Of a stretch of DNA of 10,141 nucleotides, positions 5,816-10,141 are shown piece after piece (positions within the stretch are counted from its first letter, which is position 1; each line of letters opens with the position of its first letter). The position numbers and the translations under genes were made by a program. The DNA comes from Planctomycetota bacterium (GTDB taxonomy: Bacteria > Planctomycetota > Brocadiia > SM23-32). Below the pieces are notes generated by a model. It had not been told where the DNA came from. It made no database searches and saw nothing but the letters and a program-made list of their open reading frames with translations. The stretch lies in assembly GCA_018400625.1 (NCBI GenBank), contig JAGYMJ010000198.1:1-10141 (forward strand). Direction: 5' to 3'.

Positions 5816-6589
5816 TCAAATGCCTTTTGCATATCCTACCGCCCGTTTGAAGAACAAAGCGCCGTCAGCTTCTTTGCAAGCGCCATCTCGTGTCCATGCC
5901 GGGTGTTGATGAGGCAGGCAATGGCGTTCCGGGTGCGGCATCATGCCGATAACTTTCCCTGCCGGATCACAAATACCCGCAATATTGTCGATGGAGCCGT
6001 TGGGATTTGCGGGATAATCAGGACTTTTGCCCTCTGCATCACTGTAGCGAAATAATATCTGTCCATTTTTTCGCAGTTGTTTATACATATCATCATTTTT
6101 ACAAACAAACTTCCCTTCGGCATGAGCTACGGGCAGGTAAAAAAAATCATCTTCGTGGATGATTTCAGACCGGTTTGCTGCTCCCTTCAGGTAAACCCAC
6201 CTGTCTTCAAATTTATGGCTGTCGTTGATAGTAAGTGTAGCCTCTTTCTCCCAGATGTTTATTGCGGGAAGCAATCCTGTTTGCACCAGTACCTGGAAGC
6301 CGTTACATATACCTATTATGAGTTTACCGGCTTTCACAAAATCCTGGAGGGAAGCTTTCAGCCGAGTAACCAATTCATTGCCTAATATTCTTCCCGCCCC
6401 TAAGTCGTCCCCATAACTGAATCCGCCCGGTATAATCAGTATATTTGATTCTGAAAATTTATCAGGAGTTTTTTTAAGGTGGTTAATATGGATAAGTTCG
6501 GTTTCCGCACCGGCTTTCCGGAGCGCAAACTCGGTTTCCAGGTCACAATTGGTTCCTGCTGTTCGAATGATAAGAGCTTTCGCCGCCAT
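5816..6589 (-). CDS. purQ: Phosphoribosylformylglycinamidine synthase, glutaminase subunit (PurQ)
   Basis: PurQ releases ammonia from glutamine for FGAM synthesis, the fourth step of de novo purine synthesis, in complex with PurL (and PurS where present). The 257-aa protein is a class I glutamine amidotransferase. It has LIIRTAGTNCDLETEFAL at residues 6-23 and the PurQ motif IIPGGFSYGDDLGAGRI (52-68). The nucleophile is C95 in GICNGFQV, and H219 and E221 lie in MMPHPERH. It is somewhat longer than the roughly 225-aa form common in Bacillus-type PurQ, with additional sequence in the middle and C-terminal parts. A Shine-Dalgarno GGAG lies about nine bases before the ATG. It is last in the minus-strand series prs-argS-purQ, 48 bases after argS. 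No purL or purS is in the window. Confidence 0.95.
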   Translation of the reverse strand: MAAKALIIRTAGTNCDLETEFALRKAGAETELIHINHLKKTPDKFSESNILIIPGGFSYGDDLGAGRILGNELVTRLKASLQDFVKAGKLIIGICNGFQVLVQTGLLPAINIWEKEATLTINDSHKFEDRWVYLKGAANRSEIIHEDDFFYLPVAHAEGKFVCKNDDMYKQLRKNGQILFRYSDAEGKSPDYPANPNGSIDNIAGICDPAGKVIGMMPHPERHCLPHQHPAWTRDGACKEADGALFFKRAVGYAKGI

Positions 6590-6637
6590 GATTTTTTTCT
6601 CCGTATTTTGTGAATGAAGGGCATCCAGGGGTTGTAG

Positions 6638-8377
6638 TTACATTCTTTCAGGCGCGTTCATACCCAGCAATTCGAGTCCGTGTGCGATCACGTTTTTGGT
6701 TGCTTCGACCAACATTAAACGCGCCCCGAGCACATGTTGATCCTCGCAGATGACACGTTTCTCCGGTTCTTTCATGCCCAGACTATAGTAAGAGCTAAAG
6801 AGTTTGCACAGATTAAGCAAATAATTTGCGATGATCGACGGCTCTCTTTTTTCCGCCGCCTGCATTATGCGGGAGGGATAAATCTCTATCAGTCGGACGA
6901 GCTTCCATTCTTCCGGCAGTTTCAGAAGTGCACAGTCGGCGTTCGGCCGCACATCCACTCCGGCTTTTCGCAGGATACTGCATAGCCTGGCATGGGCATA
7001 TTGAACATAAGGCCCCGTGTCACCATGAAAATCCAGCATTCTATCCCAGTCAAATACAACATCCTTGTTTCTCTTGACGGCAAGGTCACTGAACATTACC
7101 GCTCCAATGCCGATCCGGGCGGCCAGCTTATCGAGGTCGGCGTCATCAGACAGTTTCTCTATATTCTCGTTCAGTTTTTCTTTAGCCCGTTCAATACCGT
7201 TTTTGAGGACATCCTCCAGTAGGATCATGTCACCTTTTCTCGTGCTTCCGACGGAGGCTTTCCCTGTTTTGGGATCGCGCAATTTCAAAAGACCGAAATC
7301 TATATGCTCTATCCTGTCGGACCAATCATAGCCCATTTTTTTCAGAACCGTCTTAAGCTGTCGGAAATGCAGTTTCTGTTCGCCGCCAACGACGTAGATA
7401 CAATGTTCGAAACGATAATTTATCCACCTGTATTCAGCCGCACAGAGGTCGCGGGTTGCGTATAAGGTCGTCCCGTCATTTTTTTGGAGCATGAGGGGGG
7501 GCATGTCCTGCTCTTCAAGGTCGGCGATGACAGCATTTTCGCTTTCCATCGCGATGTCCTTCGCCCGCAGTCGGTTAAGCAGGTCTTCAGCGAGACTCAG
7601 GTAAAAACTTTCGGGCGTGTAAGCGTCAAATTCAATGCCGAGCAACTCATATATTTTTTTGAATTCCTCGATGCTGATTTTTTTGAACTGTTTCCATAAT
7701 TTAGTCGCCTCGGGGTCTCCATTTTCAAGCTCCTTAAATTTTCTACGCCCTAAATCTTCAAGTTCCGGATTTTCTTCGGATTCTTTGCTGAACCTGACGT
7801 AGAGGTTTTGCAAATCGGAAACATCGGCGTCCTGGGGACTGACATCACTGTATCTTTCAAAAGCAGCTATCAGCTTGCCGAAACTCGTTCCCCAATCACC
7901 AAGGTGATTGATCCCTATACAATGATAGCCACAGGCCTGGAATATGTTGTAGAGGGAGCGCCCGATTATTGCCGAACGCAGGTGGTGCACAGCGAGGTGT
8001 TTAGCTATATTGGGGCTTGAATAGTCGATCACGACCGTTTTTCCCTTTCCCGAATCGTTAGAAAAAACTTCTTTACCTGTCTTAACAATGCTTCCTAAAA
8101 GCTTGGAATACATCCGTGGACGATCGACTGAAATGTTGAGGTAAGGGCCTTCGGCATGAAATTCATTTATACCGTCAGGTTTTGAGAGATTTTCAGCTAA
8201 TTTCTCGGCAATCTTCGCGGGAGATTTTTTCAGCTTTTTTGCAAAGACAAAACACGGCAGCGCATAATCACCCATTTCCGGTTCCGGTGGGATTTGCAAG
8301 AGGTTTTCTATGTTTTCTGATTCTGCGGGTAAATGTTCAGCAAGCGAATCAGCAATTTGTTTTTTAATTTCTATCAT
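6638..8377 (-). CDS. argS: Arginyl-tRNA synthetase (ArgS)
   Basis: ArgS charges tRNA-Arg with arginine and is a class I aminoacyl-tRNA synthetase. The 579-aa length fits. The N-terminal Add-1 domain has EPEMGDYALPCFVFAKKLKK at residues 32-51. The catalytic domain has DYSSPNIAKHLAVHHLRSAI (118-137), then INHLGDWGTSFGKLIAAFE. A KMSKS-equivalent STRKG is at 378-382, and FDWDRMLDFHGDTGPYVQYAHAR at 442-464. The C-terminal anticodon-binding helices end in NAPERM, as is typical. The HIGH signature is altered to AVHH (129-132), and the Lys-Met before STRKG is Val-Gly; see the findings. The ribosome site before the ATG is weak. It sits 54 bases after prs, behind a terminator, so it probably has its own promoter. 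Confidence 0.95.
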   Translation of the reverse strand: MIEIKKQIADSLAEHLPAESENIENLLQIPPEPEMGDYALPCFVFAKKLKKSPAKIAEKLAENLSKPDGINEFHAEGPYLNISVDRPRMYSKLLGSIVKTGKEVFSNDSGKGKTVVIDYSSPNIAKHLAVHHLRSAIIGRSLYNIFQACGYHCIGINHLGDWGTSFGKLIAAFERYSDVSPQDADVSDLQNLYVRFSKESEENPELEDLGRRKFKELENGDPEATKLWKQFKKISIEEFKKIYELLGIEFDAYTPESFYLSLAEDLLNRLRAKDIAMESENAVIADLEEQDMPPLMLQKNDGTTLYATRDLCAAEYRWINYRFEHCIYVVGGEQKLHFRQLKTVLKKMGYDWSDRIEHIDFGLLKLRDPKTGKASVGSTRKGDMILLEDVLKNGIERAKEKLNENIEKLSDDADLDKLAARIGIGAVMFSDLAVKRNKDVVFDWDRMLDFHGDTGPYVQYAHARLCSILRKAGVDVRPNADCALLKLPEEWKLVRLIEIYPSRIMQAAEKREPSIIANYLLNLCKLFSSYYSLGMKEPEKRVICEDQHVLGARLMLVEATKNVIAHGLELLGMNAPERM

Positions 8378-8407
8378 AATTTACACAAAAAGCCTGCATT
8401 AAGCAAG

Positions 8408-8435
8408 AAAATAGTTTTGTCGGTTGATGGATCAA
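8408..8435 (-). promoter_or_regulatory. Possible promoter for argS-purQ
   Basis: On the minus strand, TTGATC (8435-8430), a 16-base spacer and TATTTT (8413-8408) resemble a sigma70 promoter in the short prs-argS gap. It would restart transcription just after the terminator at the end of prs and overlaps the prs stop codon. Similarity to consensus is moderate and the region is AT-rich, so this is tentative. Confidence 0.3.
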
Positions 8436-9514
8436 GAAAAAAGCCCGACCTGAACATCCAACAGAAGGTTGGGCTGTTTGAAAATTTGAGTGACCGATTT
8501 ACCTGTATGTATGTTGCGGATGGCCGCAGCCAGCAGCGGGGCCGTGCTGACGGTATGGACCGATTTGTCGCTATCTTTAAGAGGCGGCAACGTATCGGTG
8601 GTTACGATCTGTTGAACCCCGGCGTCTTTGATACGATCGATGGCGCCCTTTGCAAAGACGCCATGCACACAAGACACATAATTGACGGAGAGGTCAAAAC
8701 GGTTCTGCAGGGCTTCTATGGCGCTTGTCATGGTTCCACCGGTGAGTACCTCATCGTCGAAAATCGCTACCTGTTTCCCTTTTATTTCTTCTATTCCTAT
8801 AACATTTCTTATTTCCGGGTCTTCATTGTCCTTCCAGCGCCTTTTATCACATACCGCCAGCGGACACTGAAGCATTTCGGCGTATTTCGTCGCCCACTTG
8901 ACACCACCGGCGTCCGTGGCCAATACCGCCAGGTCATTTTTGTCGTGGTGACGCGAAAAATAATCCGCAATAAGCGGGTTCGCATCCAATTGATCACAGG
9001 GAGTGGGCACGAAACCCTGTATTTGCAGGGCGTGCAGATTGACCGTTAAAACCCTGTCCGCTCCGGCTTCCTTGAGCATCTGGCCCATTAAACGCGCAGA
9101 TATCGAAATGCGCGGTTCATCTTTCTTATCACTTCTTGCGTAGGGATAATAAGGCGTGACGACCGTTATTCTACCGGCTGAAGCTCCCCTGAGGGCATCG
9201 ATAGTAATAAGCAGTTCCATGATATTTTCCGACAAGCTGAGCTCTTCTACATCTTCCGGATCGACTTTCTCAGGATTAATGCCTGTAGGGGCATGCCAGG
9301 ATGGCGCCGAGGTCTGCACGATGAATACATCGGCGCCGCGGACACTCTCCGTGATCTTAACTTTGAGATTTTCATTGGCAAATTTTATGACTTCAGGCTC
9401 ATAAAGCTCCAGCCCCTGCATGCCGGGGAATTGGCGTAACACTTTAATTATCTTGTTGGTAAGATAGTAGCTTGTTCTGCCTGTAAAAAGCATTAAACGA
9501 TCATATGCTTCCAT
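8432..9514 (-). CDS. prs: Ribose-phosphate pyrophosphokinase (PRPP synthetase)
   Basis: Prs makes PRPP from ribose-5-phosphate and ATP, feeding purine, pyrimidine, NAD and histidine synthesis. At 360 aa it is longer than the usual 310-320. Visible family features are RGADVFIVQ (59-67), LLITIDALRGASAGRITVV (101-119) and PYYPYARSDKKDEPRISISA (121-140). Further on are VLTVNLHALQIQGF with catalytic-type H161 (155-168), DAGGVKWA (201-208), CDKRRW (222-227) and the PRPP loop FDDEVLTGGT (252-261). An insertion of about 23 residues (roughly 72-94) interrupts the N-terminal domain after VQTSAPS. The PRPP loop has Leu where many Prs have Asp. A tail of about 12 residues after IFKQP is encoded by a terminator hairpin. 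GGAG about eight bases upstream supports the start. It leads the minus-strand gene series. Confidence 0.92.
   Translation of the reverse strand: MEAYDRLMLFTGRTSYYLTNKIIKVLRQFPGMQGLELYEPEVIKFANENLKVKITESVRGADVFIVQTSAPSWHAPTGINPEKVDPEDVEELSLSENIMELLITIDALRGASAGRITVVTPYYPYARSDKKDEPRISISARLMGQMLKEAGADRVLTVNLHALQIQGFVPTPCDQLDANPLIADYFSRHHDKNDLAVLATDAGGVKWATKYAEMLQCPLAVCDKRRWKDNEDPEIRNVIGIEEIKGKQVAIFDDEVLTGGTMTSAIEALQNRFDLSVNYVSCVHGVFAKGAIDRIKDAGVQQIVTTDTLPPLKDSDKSVHTVSTAPLLAAAIRNIHTGKSVTQIFKQPNLLLDVQVGLFS
8435..8475 (-). terminator. Intrinsic terminator embedded in the 3' end of prs
   Basis: On the minus strand, AGCCCAACCT (8475-8466) pairs with AGGTCGGGCT (8451-8442) through 10 positions including one G-T pair. 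The loop is 14 nt, and six T followed by CTT lead straight into the prs stop TGA (8434-8432). It is a strong rho-independent terminator, but most of it is inside the prs reading frame, covering codons 347-359. Confidence 0.8.
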
Positions 9515-9563
9515 CGATGCACTCCATTTTAATTTGGTTGAAAAATATTACGGTGTTACTAAA

Positions 9564-9591
9564 ATTATATAGGAAACAGTTTTTTTTGCAA
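9564..9591 (-). promoter_or_regulatory. Sigma70-type promoter for prs
   Basis: On the minus strand, TTGCAA (9591-9586), a 16-base A-rich spacer and TATAAT (9569-9564) form a good promoter. Transcription would start near 9557, giving a leader of about 43 bases before the prs ATG. The consensus -10 and correct orientation are the main support. Confidence 0.6.
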
Positions 9592-9632
9592 AAGAAAGCG
9601 GTATATATTTATTTTTTACTATAATTTTCTCC

Positions 9633-9671
9633 TTGGCCGTTGGGCATAGTTTACTGTTAATAGACGGCCAA
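9633..9671. repeat. 8-bp inverted repeat TTGGCCGT-N23-ACGGCCAA, possible operator
   Basis: TTGGCCGT (9633-9640) and ACGGCCAA (9664-9671) are perfect inverted copies 31 bases apart centre to centre, about three helical turns. The right copy overlaps the expected -35 area of the plus-strand promoter at 9675-9683. The GC-rich arms stand out from the AT-rich surroundings. A transcription-factor site is plausible; the arms could also form a weak stem-loop. Confidence 0.5.
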
Positions 9672-9674
9672 ATT

Positions 9675-9683
9675 TGTTATAAT
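9675..9683 (+). promoter_or_regulatory. Extended -10 promoter reading toward gspG
   Basis: TG at 9675-9676, one base, then a perfect TATAAT (9678-9683) form an extended -10 element. No good -35 lies 16-18 bases upstream (TGTTAA at best), as is common for extended -10 promoters. Transcription would start near 9690, leaving a leader of about 190 bases before gspG. Confidence 0.5.
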
Positions 9684-9880
9684 AAAATCATGAGCTTTCT
9701 TATGAACCTTGAAGCCGATAGAGGCATACAACTTGTCGGTACCTAAGACATCTTAACTATGAAGCGCGTGCTCTTTAAGTTTGCAAGTTTTGTGGTTCAC
9801 TGAATACTTACCATGGTTTTAATGAACACCCACATAAAGCGATTCTACCTTTCCTTTTTTATAATGGAGGCGAACAAAAA
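9684..9880 (+). other. Long untranslated leader of gspG
   Basis: About 195 bases lie between the extended -10 promoter and the gspG start. I see no recognisable riboswitch class. GTGGTTCA near 9790 can pair imperfectly with TGAACACCCAC near 9823, and CTTAA (near 9752) with TTAAG (near 9775). An 18-codon frame from ATG 9690 to a stop at 9746 has no ribosome site and is not called. The Shine-Dalgarno GGAGG lies at 9866-9870, with a second TATAAT-like sequence just before it (9860-9865). Confidence 0.35.
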
Positions 9881-10141
9881 GTGTTCCTGAAAAAAACAAA
9901 TAAAATTGAGGCCGTCTTTTGCCCCTTCACCCTCATTGAAGTGATGGTGGTCGTCATCATCCTCGGCGTGTTAGCCACACTTATTATGCCGCGTATTATG
10001 GAAAGACCGGAACAGGCGCGGGTCATGGCGGCTAAATCGCAGATGCGTAACATTGAAAGCGCCCTTCGTATGTTCAGACTGGATGTGGGCAGATACCCCA
10101 CAACTTCGGAAGGGCTCCAGGCGCTTGTTTCAAATCCCGGT
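9881..10141 (+). CDS. gspG: Type II secretion system major pseudopilin GspG (partial, 5' part)
   Basis: GspG is the main subunit of the periplasmic pseudopilus that drives export by type II secretion. Eighty-seven codons are visible and the gene continues past the window end. A short leader starting at GTG 9881 (MFLKKTNKIEAVFCP) precedes FTLIEVMVVVIILGVLATLI, the class III prepilin signature with the conserved Glu at mature position 5. Then come MPRIMERPEQARVMAAKSQM and a helix with IESALRMFRLDVGRYPTTSE and GLQALVSNPG. The YPTTSEGLQALV stretch is diagnostic of GspG. GGAGG (9866-9870) ten bases upstream supports the GTG. The residue before the cleavage-site Phe is Pro rather than Gly, which is unusual. 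Further gsp genes may follow downstream, but that cannot be seen here. Confidence 0.92.
   Translation, partial: MFLKKTNKIEAVFCPFTLIEVMVVVIILGVLATLIMPRIMERPEQARVMAAKSQMRNIESALRMFRLDVGRYPTTSEGLQALVSNPG

Noticed and set aside
8333..9049. 238-codon plus-strand open frame across prs
   Set aside because: It is antisense to the well-conserved prs core and its translation resembles no family; the length arises from codon bias of prs.

Overview
This window looks like chromosome from a bacterium of the PVC group, most likely Lentisphaerota, Kiritimatiellota or a relative. The main clue is the gene at 556-1449. It encodes a prepilin-like protein with an [12 protein letters not shown]-terminus and a C-terminal H-X9-DG signature, a type found in very large numbers in these lineages and in planctomycetes. 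Placement rests on protein style only, and no rRNA or tRNA gene is visible. All intact genes belong to recognisable families. No IS element, CRISPR array, tRNA or phage gene was seen.

Left part (1 to about 5716, plus strand): a corrinoid-salvage locus. It opens with two complete cobalamin riboswitch aptamers in tandem (about 10-183 and 308-510), separated by a strong intrinsic terminator (267-311). Downstream come the prepilin-like gene, a BtuF-type corrinoid-binding lipoprotein gene, and the four nucleotide-loop assembly genes in the order cobC, cobU, cobT, cobS. CobU activates adenosylcobinamide to the GDP form, CobT makes alpha-ribazole phosphate from a lower-ligand base such as dimethylbenzimidazole, CobS joins the two halves, and CobC removes the phosphate. 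With BtuF as capture protein, this is a cobinamide or corrinoid scavenging module. No corrin-ring synthesis genes and no BtuC/BtuD transporter genes lie in the window. A good sigma70-type promoter (3852-3880) sits in the 203-base gap before cobT, so cobT-cobS may also be expressed independently of the riboswitches.

Right part (5816-9514, minus strand): prs, argS and purQ, read in that order, give PRPP synthesis, arginyl-tRNA synthesis and FGAM synthase glutaminase. Sampled stretches look clearly lower in GC than the cob genes. An intrinsic terminator is embedded in the last codons of prs, and a possible promoter follows it for argS-purQ. cobS and purQ converge at 5716/5816.

Far right: a 366-base divergent intergenic region carries a minus-strand promoter for prs, an 8-bp inverted repeat, and an extended -10 promoter reading toward gspG. 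The type II secretion major pseudopilin gene gspG starts at 9881 and runs off the window end.
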